A stretch of DNA of 11,943 nt from Desulfobacteraceae bacterium (GTDB lineage Bacteria > Desulfobacterota > Desulfobacteria > Desulfobacterales > Desulfosalsimonadaceae): positions 1 to 11,943 of the forward strand of contig JAABTZ010000040.1 in the NCBI GenBank assembly GCA_011389605.1, in the 5' to 3' direction. Below, piece by piece: positions 5,092-11,900 of this stretch (position 1 is its first letter; every line of letters begins with the position of its first letter). Both the position numbers and the translations under genes were made by a program. Below the pieces are notes generated by a model. That model did no database searches. It saw only the letters and a program-made list of their open reading frames with translations, and was not told the origin of the DNA.

Positions 5092-7185
5092 TCACTGATC
5101 CAGGATATCGTCTGGTACCACGCCCCGCAGGTGTGGGAATTCATCCTTCATATGCGGCAGCTGCATGGCTTCCATGAAATCCTGCTGGAAGGTGGGCTCC
5201 ACAGTCAATTCGATGTATTCCACATTTCGGGAGCACCAGTTGGCCTCCACTCGTTTTTTTCTATCAAGAAGTGCCGCCCGGCAACCGTCGCCGGCCGCGT
5301 TGCCGACACCCACAATTTTTTCAATCTCGCAGTCCGGAAACAATCCCATGGTCAGTGCCTTGGTCCGGTCCACATGGGTCCCGAATGCGCCGGCGATCTT
5401 GACAACATCGACTTTTTCCAGGCCCATCCGCTTGACCATCAGCTTGCATCCGGCGTACAGTGCGCCCTTGGCAAGCTGGATCTGCCGGATATCCTTCTGG
5501 GTGATAACGATATCCTTATCAATGCTGGATTCTTTTGCCCAGGCCAGTACGAACTCAGGCTGTTTGGTGTCCGGATTTTTCCGGAACCGCTCACAATCCT
5601 TTAATTCTTTTTTGTTAAAAACGCCACTTTTTGTGATAACACCGGCCGTGTAAAGTTCAGCCAGAACATCCAGGATGCCGGAACCGCAGATACCCTTGGC
5701 CTTCATCTCTTCGGGCTCGGAGAATTTGCGCCATGCATCCCGGCCGATTACCTTGTAGTCCACCTCCTTGGTCTCCCGGTCTATACTAATCCGTTCCATG
5801 GCACCGGGAGCAGCCCTCATGCCAAAGGACAATTGCGCGCCTTCCAGGGCGGGACCTGTGGCACAGGAGGAGGAGATCAGCTTGTGCCGGTTGCCAAGCA
5901 CCAGTTCGCCGTTGGTGCCGATGTCGATGATCAGTTGATTTTCTTCGTGCTTGTAGGGGTCCTCGGAGAGCAGCACGCCCACGTTGTCAGCGCCAACGAA
6001 ACCGGCTTCAATGGGAAGAACGAACAGATAGGACGAGGGGTTGATATTCACCCCAATGTCCCGGGCCTTAATGTCCATGCTGTGATGGATAACCGGCGGA
6101 AAGGGCGCCATGCCAACGTATTCCGGATTAAGTCCAAGCAGGATATGGTGCATGGCGGTATTGAATCCGATGGTTATGTCTTCAACGTCTTCACGGCAGA
6201 GGCGCAGATATTCCTTACCCTCTTCGACAATTTCCATGAATTCACCGTCTTCAATAATGCCGGAGGACTTTTCGGAATCCTCTCCTTTTTTCTTTTTCTT
6301 TTTTTTCTTTGGGGGATGCGTGGCGTCAACGGCCTTTTGGATGAGTTCGTTTAGTCCCTCGATGATGTCGTCACTCATCTTCTTAAGACCATTCTCGCTG
6401 GTCATGTGGTAGGTGATTCGGGCCATGACATCCTCGCCGTACTTGCACTGCGGGTTCATCATGGAGACGGTATCGATCACCTTCATGGTGGTCAGATCAC
6501 AGAAATAGGCCGCCACCGTTGTGGTACCCACGTCAATGGCCAGTCCGTAAGCTTTTTCTACCCTTCCGGGCCGGATGCGGATGATTTCCTTGCTGTTCCA
6601 GACGCTGACTGTTACTGCCCATTTACCTTCCCGCAATGCATCGGGCAACGTGCGCAGGGTAAAAATATCGCAGGTCAGGCCTGTCAGTCCGTACTCCCGC
6701 TCCAGGCCATTGCAGATCCGTTCGAAATCGCCGGTGGGATCTTCGAACGTGGGCGGATCCACCTGTACATAATATACGCGAACCGTGGGGTCATCATCGA
6801 TATCGATATCACGGGCCGCCTTGCTGACCACCTGCTTGCCTGCCCGGGATTCCTCCGGTACGAAAATCAGCATGTCCCCCTCGATCTTGGCCATACAGCC
6901 GAGGCGAAATCCCTTTTCTTTACCTGCAGCGGTAATGAACTTTTCCTCTTCCTCCTGCCATGAACTGGCGTTTTCCTTGCTGGAAGTGATGTTATATTTT
7001 TCATAATGGCCTTCTTCCACCCGCACAATACACTTGCCGCACACTTTTTTTTCACCGCACAATGCCTCGATATCAACTCCAAGCATGCGGGATGCTTCAA
7101 TAATATTTATACCCTTCGGCACCTCACCCCTCCGGCCGGAGGGCTGAAAGATGATCGTGGCTTTGTCGTCTTTGCTGTCACTCAT
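5092..7185 (-). CDS. RACo/RamA-type corrinoid-activating protein (2Fe-2S ferredoxin + ASKHA, DUF4445)
   Basis: The 697-residue protein has an N-terminal 2Fe-2S ferredoxin domain (Cys43, 49, 52 and 97, spacing Cx5Cx2Cx44C), a linker domain, and from about residue 213 an ASKHA ATPase: AIDVGTTTVAAYF, then LIIDIGTNGELVLG, ATGPALEGAQ, GICGSGILDV and KIAGAFG. Proteins of this type use ATP to drive electron transfer to the inactive Co(II) corrinoid protein and restore Co(I), so the corrinoid protein encoded just upstream is the obvious client. An eight-lysine run at residues 293-300 (bases 6286-6309) sits in a charged insert within the ASKHA domain. I chose ATG 7185 because AGGAGG lies 10 nt upstream; the in-frame ATG 7254 falls next to a hairpin and adds 23 residues unlike the family. 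Confidence 0.94.
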   Translation of the reverse strand: MSDSKDDKATIIFQPSGRRGEVPKGINIIEASRMLGVDIEALCGEKKVCGKCIVRVEEGHYEKYNITSSKENASSWQEEEEKFITAAGKEKGFRLGCMAKIEGDMLIFVPEESRAGKQVVSKAARDIDIDDDPTVRVYYVQVDPPTFEDPTGDFERICNGLEREYGLTGLTCDIFTLRTLPDALREGKWAVTVSVWNSKEIIRIRPGRVEKAYGLAIDVGTTTVAAYFCDLTTMKVIDTVSMMNPQCKYGEDVMARITYHMTSENGLKKMSDDIIEGLNELIQKAVDATHPPKKKKKKKKGEDSEKSSGIIEDGEFMEIVEEGKEYLRLCREDVEDITIGFNTAMHHILLGLNPEYVGMAPFPPVIHHSMDIKARDIGVNINPSSYLFVLPIEAGFVGADNVGVLLSEDPYKHEENQLIIDIGTNGELVLGNRHKLISSSCATGPALEGAQLSFGMRAAPGAMERISIDRETKEVDYKVIGRDAWRKFSEPEEMKAKGICGSGILDVLAELYTAGVITKSGVFNKKELKDCERFRKNPDTKQPEFVLAWAKESSIDKDIVITQKDIRQIQLAKGALYAGCKLMVKRMGLEKVDVVKIAGAFGTHVDRTKALTMGLFPDCEIEKIVGVGNAAGDGCRAALLDRKKRVEANWCSRNVEYIELTVEPTFQQDFMEAMQLPHMKDEFPHLRGVVPDDILDQ
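6286..6309 (-). repeat. A-rich tract encoding eight lysines
   Basis: Eight consecutive AAA/AAG codons, preceded by two prolines and followed by GGAGAG, lie within the RACo-type gene. They include runs such as AAAAAAAAG that resemble slippery sequences. The main frame stays open on both sides. Confidence 0.8.
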
Positions 7186-7195
7186 GCGAAGATGT

Positions 7196-7201
7196 CCTCC
7201 T
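7196..7201 (-). promoter_or_regulatory. Ribosome site that fixes the RACo-type start
   Basis: AGGAGG on the minus strand lies 10 nt before ATG 7185. No comparable site precedes the in-frame ATG at 7254. Confidence 0.7.
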
Positions 7202-7254
7202 GTTTCCTGATCTGTATATCCCGGGTCCGCTCGAATTGACCAAGGGCTCTCCAT

Positions 7255-7284
7255 GCCCGGGGCCGCGTGGAGTCTGCCCCGGGC
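7255..7284 (-). promoter_or_regulatory. Intercistronic GC-rich hairpin between corrinoid protein and RACo-type genes
   Basis: GCCCGGGGC pairs perfectly with GCCCCGGGC (9 bp) around a 12-nt loop, 19 nt after the corrinoid-protein stop. There is no following U-tract on the minus strand. It could protect the upstream mRNA from 3' decay and keep the corrinoid protein more abundant than its activator, which is needed only catalytically (inference). Confidence 0.6.
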
Positions 7285-7302
7285 GGAGAAGTGAATGGTC
7301 TG

Positions 7303-7965
7303 TTACGCATTTTGCATTTCGCGTAACCTTCCTATCATCTTAATTCCTTCGGATACGGCGTTACCGGCTGATTCGGCGTAGCCGTCTGCACCGAACAGAT
7401 TGGCCACATCCTTGGTAACAGGAGCCCCACCAAGCATAATGGCCACATTCGGGTTCTTCTCTTTGATCATCTTGATGACTTTTTTCATTCCCAGCATGGT
7501 GGTGGTCATCATGGCAGACATGGCCACGACCTCCGAGTCGGTGCTCATCTGCTTTTCAACAAAGTCTTCCAGCGGAACATCCCGGCCCAGGTCATGAACG
7601 TCCCATCCGGCAACGTCGAACATCATTTTCACAAGGTTCTTGCCGATGTCATGAACGTCGCCCTGGATGGAGCCGATGACCACCTGGGACTTGGGCCCGG
7701 TTCCCTGCTCAGGGACGTGGGGGCGCAGGATATCGAGTCCGGCATAAAGAGCATCAGCGCACATTAGCACTTCCGGGACGAAATATTCGTTTTTGTCGTA
7801 AAGCTCGCCCACGACCTCCATGCCGGCTGCCAATCCGTCCATGATGCCCTCAAGGGCATCAAAGCCATCGTCCAGCCATGCCTGTGCACCCTCTTTGACG
7901 GTGTCTTCCTCGTATTCCACAACCCCGTTTTTCATCTGTTCCAGAAGTTCTTCTTTGCTCGCCAT
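7303..7965 (-). CDS. Methyltransferase corrinoid (cobalamin-binding) protein, MtaC/MttC-like
   Basis: The 220-residue protein has the two-domain layout of methyl-carrying corrinoid proteins. A helical cap spans about residues 1-90, with DGLAAGMEVVGELYDKNEYF and FVPEVLMCADAL, and a Rossmann-like B12 domain carries GSIQGDVHDIGKNLV, where Asp103-x-His105-x-x-Gly108 places His105 as the lower cobalt ligand. A SAMMTTTM segment and LGGAPV follow in the expected order. It would shuttle a methyl group between the UroD-type enzyme and the MtrH-like enzyme. AAAGGAG lies 8 nt before ATG 7965, and the gene follows the UroD gene by 60 nt. The length is normal for the family. Only one such protein is seen, so both UroD paralogues may use it. 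Confidence 0.96.
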   Translation of the reverse strand: MASKEELLEQMKNGVVEYEEDTVKEGAQAWLDDGFDALEGIMDGLAAGMEVVGELYDKNEYFVPEVLMCADALYAGLDILRPHVPEQGTGPKSQVVIGSIQGDVHDIGKNLVKMMFDVAGWDVHDLGRDVPLEDFVEKQMSTDSEVVAMSAMMTTTMLGMKKVIKMIKEKNPNVAIMLGGAPVTKDVANLFGADGYAESAGNAVSEGIKMIGRLREMQNA

Positions 7966-8025
7966 TGATTTTTCTCCTTTGCGATTTTCTTATTGACCGC
8001 CTGTGACAGCGGCATGTATTGGTGT

Positions 8026-9078
8026 TTATAGACGGCCGACGGCCGGGCTTGGTTTCTTTCCATACTCGTGGGTCGTGTCCACACAAGCTTTCATGTTTTC
8101 CTCGACAATATCGGGCCACAGGTCGCATCCCGGCATGACTGCGTCCATCCCGCCGTCAATGATATCCTTGATATGGTCTATTGCTGTCTGCTTCGGTGTT
8201 TCCGGATCGCAGGTCATTTTGTAGGTATCCACATTGCCCATGAATAAAACATCCGGCCCCAGTATTTCCCGCCCCTTTCGCACATCACATTTGATGTCTA
8301 CCGTAATTCCGTCTGGGTTGCACTCGGCCATCAAGGGCAGCAGCGGTTCGGTCTGGCCGCATATGTGCAGCAGTTTGGGCGACTGCCATGCATCCAGAAT
8401 ACGCTTAAGGCGAGGTTTGATGATTTCCTTGAAGGTGCGGGGACTCAGTAGATCAGCGGCCACACCGGGTTCCCGCAGGGTAATGTAGTCGCACCCGGAG
8501 GCTTGCAGGTGTTTTCCGATATCAATAATCATGTCGGTAATTCTGTCAAGAACCTCCTCCACTTTTGCTTGTTGCTTGAAAACACCCTTGAGCATGAGAT
8601 CAAGTTCCAGGATCTGGCCGGCCTGTGTGAAAGGTCCGAGCTGCCAGCAGCCGATAGCCAATTCCGGAGCATTTTCCTTGATGATCTTTATGGCTTCAGG
8701 GATGATCGGCAAGCGGCCCTTTTCCCAGATCCTGTCCGGTATATCAACTTCATCCAACGTGGACCAGATTTTATTGGGAATGGTGGGATACAGGATATCC
8801 TCTGAGTCCTCATAAAGGCTGATGGTATTGCCCATGGCCTCGGATTCCATGGTCATGTCATAAGGGATTACCACGCAATCCATGCCCATCCACCGGGCGG
8901 AGTAAATGGCCGACCAGGCCATTCTTTCGGCATCGGTATGGATCGTGGGAAAGTTGAATCCACCTTCTTTAATTCCCGGCATGACAACCATTCCCATGCC
9001 GCTGAAAAATGGCATGGTGTCGATTGGTTCCTTTCGCAGAAGACGCAATACTCGTTCCTTGGGACTGAGTTCGGACAT
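8026..9078 (-). CDS. UroD/MtaA-family corrinoid methyltransferase with normal HxC...C zinc site
   Basis: The 350-residue protein is of the uroporphyrinogen decarboxylase superfamily branch that contains MtaA, MtbA and MtvB. The zinc site is complete: LLHICGQT gives His238-x-Cys240 and MPGCDLWPD gives Cys318. GNVDTYKM and DGITVDIKCD are typical barrel strands. Family members either move a methyl from a small substrate to the corrinoid protein or from the corrinoid protein to a thiol. Position between the MtrH-like and corrinoid genes resembles the three-component O-demethylase sets (MtvB type), which favours a substrate:corrinoid role; the substrate cannot be read from sequence. ATG 9078 is the start because AAAGGAG lies 8 nt upstream; ATG 9096 overlaps that ribosome site. 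Confidence 0.93.
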   Translation of the reverse strand: MSELSPKERVLRLLRKEPIDTMPFFSGMGMVVMPGIKEGGFNFPTIHTDAERMAWSAIYSARWMGMDCVVIPYDMTMESEAMGNTISLYEDSEDILYPTIPNKIWSTLDEVDIPDRIWEKGRLPIIPEAIKIIKENAPELAIGCWQLGPFTQAGQILELDLMLKGVFKQQAKVEEVLDRITDMIIDIGKHLQASGCDYITLREPGVAADLLSPRTFKEIIKPRLKRILDAWQSPKLLHICGQTEPLLPLMAECNPDGITVDIKCDVRKGREILGPDVLFMGNVDTYKMTCDPETPKQTAIDHIKDIIDGGMDAVMPGCDLWPDIVEENMKACVDTTHEYGKKPSPAVGRL

Positions 9079-9086
9079 AGTTTGTT

Positions 9087-9093
9087 CTCCTTT
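9087..9093 (-). promoter_or_regulatory. Ribosome site that fixes the UroD-type start
   Basis: AAAGGAG on the minus strand lies 8 nt before ATG 9078 and directly follows an in-frame ATG at 9096, which therefore cannot be its start. Confidence 0.75.
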
Positions 9094-9152
9094 CATAAAG
9101 TAGTGCCTGTCCCCCCGGTCAGGAAAAGACCAGCGGAGAAATGGTGCTTGAA

Positions 9153-10106
9153 TTATCCCATCTGCTTTATCTGCTCCACAAAATCCGGGAAGAGTTTGAA
9201 GAGCGGATGATTAGGATCCTTGGGCAGGGTCCGGTTTTCGGCATAAACGGCCGTGGCCAGAAACGCCTCGGCTTCGGCAACTGCCGGCATGATTCGAGTG
9301 GCGCCAGCCATGGGGCCTGAAAAAATCATGTCGTGGTAGAAAAAGGCCGACAGAGATTCCAGTGCTGAATCGGTGGCCGACCATCCCTTGAATTCCCACA
9401 TGTCCTTGAACCGTTTCAGATCCATGTAGGAACCGTTGCTCGGTGCGCTGGCAGCGGGGAAGCCCCACTTCTCCTTAATCATCCGGTTGGCAATGCCGCA
9501 GAAGGCAGTGGCCGGGCCGTTCATCACGCAGGTGTCCACTATGATACTTTCGAAGCTTGCCCCGACTTTGTCAATGGCATCCAAAAGTTTCTGCGTGCCG
9601 GTGATCCGGCCGGATGGCATCATATCGGTGTCATCAAAGGACACAAGGAGAACATGCTTGACTCCAATATTTGCGATCTCTTTGATCTCGGTTTCCAGAT
9701 CCTTTTCCCAGACAGTAAGGCTGTTGTAAAACATCCGGTCCAGCAGCCCTTTTTCGGCGCAATAGGCCGCACCCTCCAGCTTGGGTTTCAGCACCCAGGC
9801 ATCTACGCAGAATGGCATGGAACTGTTTTCGCTTACGAAGTCGATAAATGTCTTGAATTCAGCACCGGTATTGGCCACAATATCGGCCATGCCGGGAACC
9901 CCGGTTTCCTCGGATAAGCGCTCCTGGGTTTTGAGAAGATTTCTGGCCCGGTCTTCGTCAAAGCCCTCCTTTCTTTTACCCGTGAAGACCTTGTCGCCTT
10001 TCTGGAAAATCGAACTGACGCATACACAGGGGTATTCCCCTGGTTGTCCGCCGACTTTGACCCCCCCGACCTCGCATACTTTTTGTTCCCCGCCGATTTT
10101 AAACAT
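9153..10106 (-). CDS. MtrH-family methyl-corrinoid:tetrahydropterin methyltransferase
   Basis: The 317-residue protein opens with MFKIGGEQKVCEVGGVKVGG and QPGEYP, the signature of the MtrH family (subunit H of tetrahydromethanopterin S-methyltransferase and its bacterial relatives), and keeps that length. It is a DHPS-like TIM barrel; the segments FVSENSSMPFCVDAW, VLLVSFDDTDMMPSGR and DTCVMNGPATAFCG follow in family order. Outside methanogens such proteins transfer a methyl group between a corrinoid protein and tetrahydrofolate or tetrahydromethanopterin. Here it is the first gene of the module, 74 nt ahead of the UroD gene and with no other Mtr subunits, so it should be the cytoplasmic acceptor step feeding methyl oxidation or the acetyl-CoA pathway. 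Start ATG 10106 has AAAGGAGG 5 nt upstream. Confidence 0.93.
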   Translation of the reverse strand: MFKIGGEQKVCEVGGVKVGGQPGEYPCVCVSSIFQKGDKVFTGKRKEGFDEDRARNLLKTQERLSEETGVPGMADIVANTGAEFKTFIDFVSENSSMPFCVDAWVLKPKLEGAAYCAEKGLLDRMFYNSLTVWEKDLETEIKEIANIGVKHVLLVSFDDTDMMPSGRITGTQKLLDAIDKVGASFESIIVDTCVMNGPATAFCGIANRMIKEKWGFPAASAPSNGSYMDLKRFKDMWEFKGWSATDSALESLSAFFYHDMIFSGPMAGATRIMPAVAEAEAFLATAVYAENRTLPKDPNHPLFKLFPDFVEQIKQMG

Positions 10107-10250
10107 TGGTGCCTCCTTTTGGTATTTTGTTGCTTCGGACTGGTTGCCTTGATGCGCTTTGAGACTTCACGAATGATATGTTCAATTTGAATCTATTATC
10201 CATGCCCGGGGATGTAAATCGTCCAAAAGTTTATTTATGAGAAAAAGGGA

Positions 10251-10290
10251 GATGATTTGTTTACGCTGAAGATGATTTGTTTGCGCTGGA
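10251..10290. repeat. Two tandem 20-bp repeats, likely operator
   Basis: Copies at 10251-10270 and 10271-10290 share GATGATTTGTTT(A/G)CGCTG(A/G)A, differing at two positions. The 20-bp period, about two helical turns, in a divergent intergenic region suggests side-by-side binding of a regulator. Confidence 0.65.
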
Positions 10291-10305
10291 GCAGAAATTT
10301 ATTAT
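10277..10305 (+). promoter_or_regulatory. Candidate sigma-70-type promoter for the small gene
   Basis: TTGTTT (10277-10282) and TATTAT (10300-10305) are separated by 17 bp. The -35 box lies inside the second 20-bp repeat, so a regulator bound there would directly affect this promoter. It would give a leader of about 155 nt. Confidence 0.4.
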
Positions 10306-10317
10306 ATATGTAGATAA

Positions 10318-10419
10318 CGTGGCCGGACAAGATAACTCTTTTAAGCGGGCTCATCTCCAGGCCTGAAAACTTTATGCTCTCGTAAAAAATATGTTTTCAG
10401 ATGGCAGGTATAGGCCACG
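10318..10419 (+). promoter_or_regulatory. Nested inverted repeats in leader, possible structured RNA
   Basis: CGTGGCC (10318-10324) pairs with GGCCACG (10413-10419). Inside them, CTGAAAAC (10363-10370) pairs with GTTTTCAG (10393-10400), and CAT/ATG can extend the inner stem after a bulge. The whole is about 102 nt and ends 47 nt before the small gene. I do not recognise a known riboswitch class. Confidence 0.4.
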
Positions 10420-10466
10420 AGCCTGAAGAGATTAAATCTTGAAAGGATTAGAGATAGGAATAGGAA

Positions 10467-10688
10467 ATGGATAATTACAGCGTAACGTTTTTTTCGCCTT
10501 ACCCCTTCGAAGTCGGGCAGAAAATTCACATTTCTTCCGGTCAAAGAATGGGAGACTGGGAGGTAATCGGGGTTACCGACCGCAAGGTCAAGCTTAAGTG
10601 CCCAGTTTCATTCCGGGAATTCGAGTGGGACCGTTTCTGCTACTTCACCGGAGACCGGCTGGTGGACAAGTGGCCTCAAGAAGATTAG
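10467..10688 (+). CDS. Small hypothetical protein
   Basis: I do not recognise this 73-residue protein. It is rich in beta-strand-like stretches (YSVTFFSPYPF, KIHIS, WEVIGVTDRKVKLKCPV, RFCYFTG) and aromatic residues, with no signal peptide or membrane segment, which suggests a small SH3-like or other beta-barrel fold. It has two cysteines without a CxxC motif. ATG 10467 is preceded by an AGGAATAGGAA stretch that can serve as ribosome site. It is divergent from the methyltransferase operon and shares the intergenic repeats, so it might be linked to regulation of that operon, but nothing in its sequence shows DNA binding. Confidence 0.65.
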   Translation: MDNYSVTFFSPYPFEVGQKIHISSGQRMGDWEVIGVTDRKVKLKCPVSFREFEWDRFCYFTGDRLVDKWPQED

Positions 10689-10700
10689 AACTCCGCAACC

Positions 10701-10856
10701 TTGATGGCGCCGTCAAAAGTCCAATATCTGCGTTACGCGCGATTCCTCAAAATTTCACGTACGACTAAGTACGCTGCATTTTTCGACAATCGCGCAAGCC
10801 TTGATCTTGAACTTTTTACTTTGCCGTCCGAAATCGACTTTTTACGGTGCCGTTAA
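10701..10856. repeat. Palindromic MITE-like repeat element
   Basis: The stretch between the small gene and cbiM is one large imperfect palindrome. The left end (GATGGCGCCGTCAAAAGTC) is an imperfect inverted copy of the right end (GACTTTTTACGGTGCCGT). CGCGATT (10738-10744) pairs with AATCGCG (10788-10794), and a central CGTAC/GTACG closes the hairpin. A second, internal right-end-like copy lies at about 10802-10827, as if the end had been duplicated. The ACTTTTTAC...GCCGTC ends resemble dispersed repeats I associate with Desulfobacterales genomes. It carries no gene. Confidence 0.65.
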
Positions 10857-10883
10857 TTTGAGTAAAAGCATAGGGGTGAGCTC

Positions 10884-11900
10884 ATGCACATAACCGAAGG
10901 CATTATTACTGGCAGTACCGCTGTTCTTTATTCCGCCGCCGGGGTGGGCCTGGTCAGTCTGGGCGTTTTCAGAATGAAGCGTTTCGTCAGGGAGGCTCCC
11001 CTGAACAAACCTCTGCTGGGGATGGGAGCAGCCATTATTTTTTTTATCTCCCTTATTCCCATTCCGGCTTTTACGGGAACCTGCTCTCATCCCTGTGGGA
11101 CGCCATTGGTGGCTATTTTGCTTGGTCCATCCATCGGTTTTGCCCTGGCGGGTGCGAGCCTGCTTCTCCAGGCGGCCTTTTTTGCCCACGGTGGTTTTGG
11201 CACCTGGGGGGCCAATGTGGTCGCCCTGGGTTTTTTCGGATGTTTTTTCGGGTGGGGAGTCTTCAGGCTGATGCGCCTGCTCGGTTTGCCCCTTTGGACC
11301 GCCGGAATGGCCGGGGGATTGATCGGAAACATCGCGGTTTACGCCTCTTCGGGCCTGATTCTGGGGCTGGCTTTTGCAGGTGCCCCGGACCCCCAGTATT
11401 CGCTGGCAGGTTATCTGGTTGCCATCTATTCGGCCTACTTGCCAACCCAGGTACCCATTGCTCTGGGGGAAATGATTCTGACCGGTTTAGCTCTGCACTA
11501 TGCAAACAAGCAGCGCCCCGAGGTCCTGGAGGAATTGGGGGTGACCGGAGGCCGGCGGAAATCGGTGCCCGGTGCGGCTGTCGGTGCTGTGGTTTTTGCC
11601 GTGTTGCTTGCAGGAAGTTTCGCCAGGGTCGAGTATGGCTGGAGTGGAGAGCGAAATGCGGCAGGGCAATTGAATGCAGGTGTTGTTGTTCAGAAGGCGG
11701 ATGCGCCCCTTTTCACGGGAATGGATGAATCAGTCAATGAGCAATTTGCAGAAGAAGCCGGACTTAAAGTTCAAGAGCCCTATATCGACACCGAATCCTG
11801 GGGGGATATCTGGAATCTGCTGCTTCTTGGCGCCGGAGGAGTATGCGGATTTGTGGTGGGTCGTACGTGGCACCTGCTGTGGGGCGGGCAAAAGCGTTGA
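10884..11900 (+). CDS. cbiM: CbiM-type cobalt ECF transporter component with CbiN-like C-terminal domain
   Basis: The 338-residue membrane protein begins MHITEG; in CbiM/NikM the N-terminal Met-His loop enters the substrate site, so His2 should be a metal ligand. Residues 1-210 form the multi-helix substrate-binding core with TGTCSHPCGTPLVAILLGP (family form: GSSCHxTGTGLGAILxGP), AFFAHGGFGTWGANV and AYLPTQVPIALGEMIL. Residues about 228-246 form another membrane helix, followed by an external-type loop and a last helix at about 311-328 (NLLLLGAGGVCGFVVG). This helix-loop-helix part, with GMDESVNEQFAEEA and EPYI, resembles CbiN, so the protein is a CbiMN-type fusion. It supplies cobalt for corrinoid synthesis, in keeping with the neighbouring B12-dependent module. 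A GGGGTGA ribosome site precedes ATG 10884. Nickel is the alternative substrate. Confidence 0.92.
   Translation: MHITEGIITGSTAVLYSAAGVGLVSLGVFRMKRFVREAPLNKPLLGMGAAIIFFISLIPIPAFTGTCSHPCGTPLVAILLGPSIGFALAGASLLLQAAFFAHGGFGTWGANVVALGFFGCFFGWGVFRLMRLLGLPLWTAGMAGGLIGNIAVYASSGLILGLAFAGAPDPQYSLAGYLVAIYSAYLPTQVPIALGEMILTGLALHYANKQRPEVLEELGVTGGRRKSVPGAAVGAVVFAVLLAGSFARVEYGWSGERNAAGQLNAGVVVQKADAPLFTGMDESVNEQFAEEAGLKVQEPYIDTESWGDIWNLLLLGAGGVCGFVVGRTWHLLWGGQKR

Larger units (their letters stand above)
10107..10466. other. Divergent intergenic region
   Basis: This 360-bp gap lies between the minus-strand methyltransferase operon and the plus-strand small gene. It contains the 20-bp tandem repeat, a candidate plus-strand promoter and nested inverted repeats, listed separately. 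For the minus strand I see only a weak -10-like GATAAT (10195-10200) without a well-spaced -35 and no sigma-54 motif, so the operon promoter stays unassigned. Confidence 0.6.

Noticed and set aside
4997..5095. GTG start at 5095 overlapping the RACo-type stop, adding 33 residues to the small Cys-rich protein.
   Set aside because: The extra part is encoded by a strong hairpin, has no good ribosome site and does not resemble the rest of the protein.
7186..7254. Longer RACo-type protein from ATG 7254.
   Set aside because: No ribosome site there, while AGGAGG precedes ATG 7185, which also gives the normal ferredoxin N-terminus.
9079..9096. ATG 9096 as UroD-type start.
   Set aside because: It overlaps the ribosome site AAAGGAG that serves ATG 9078.
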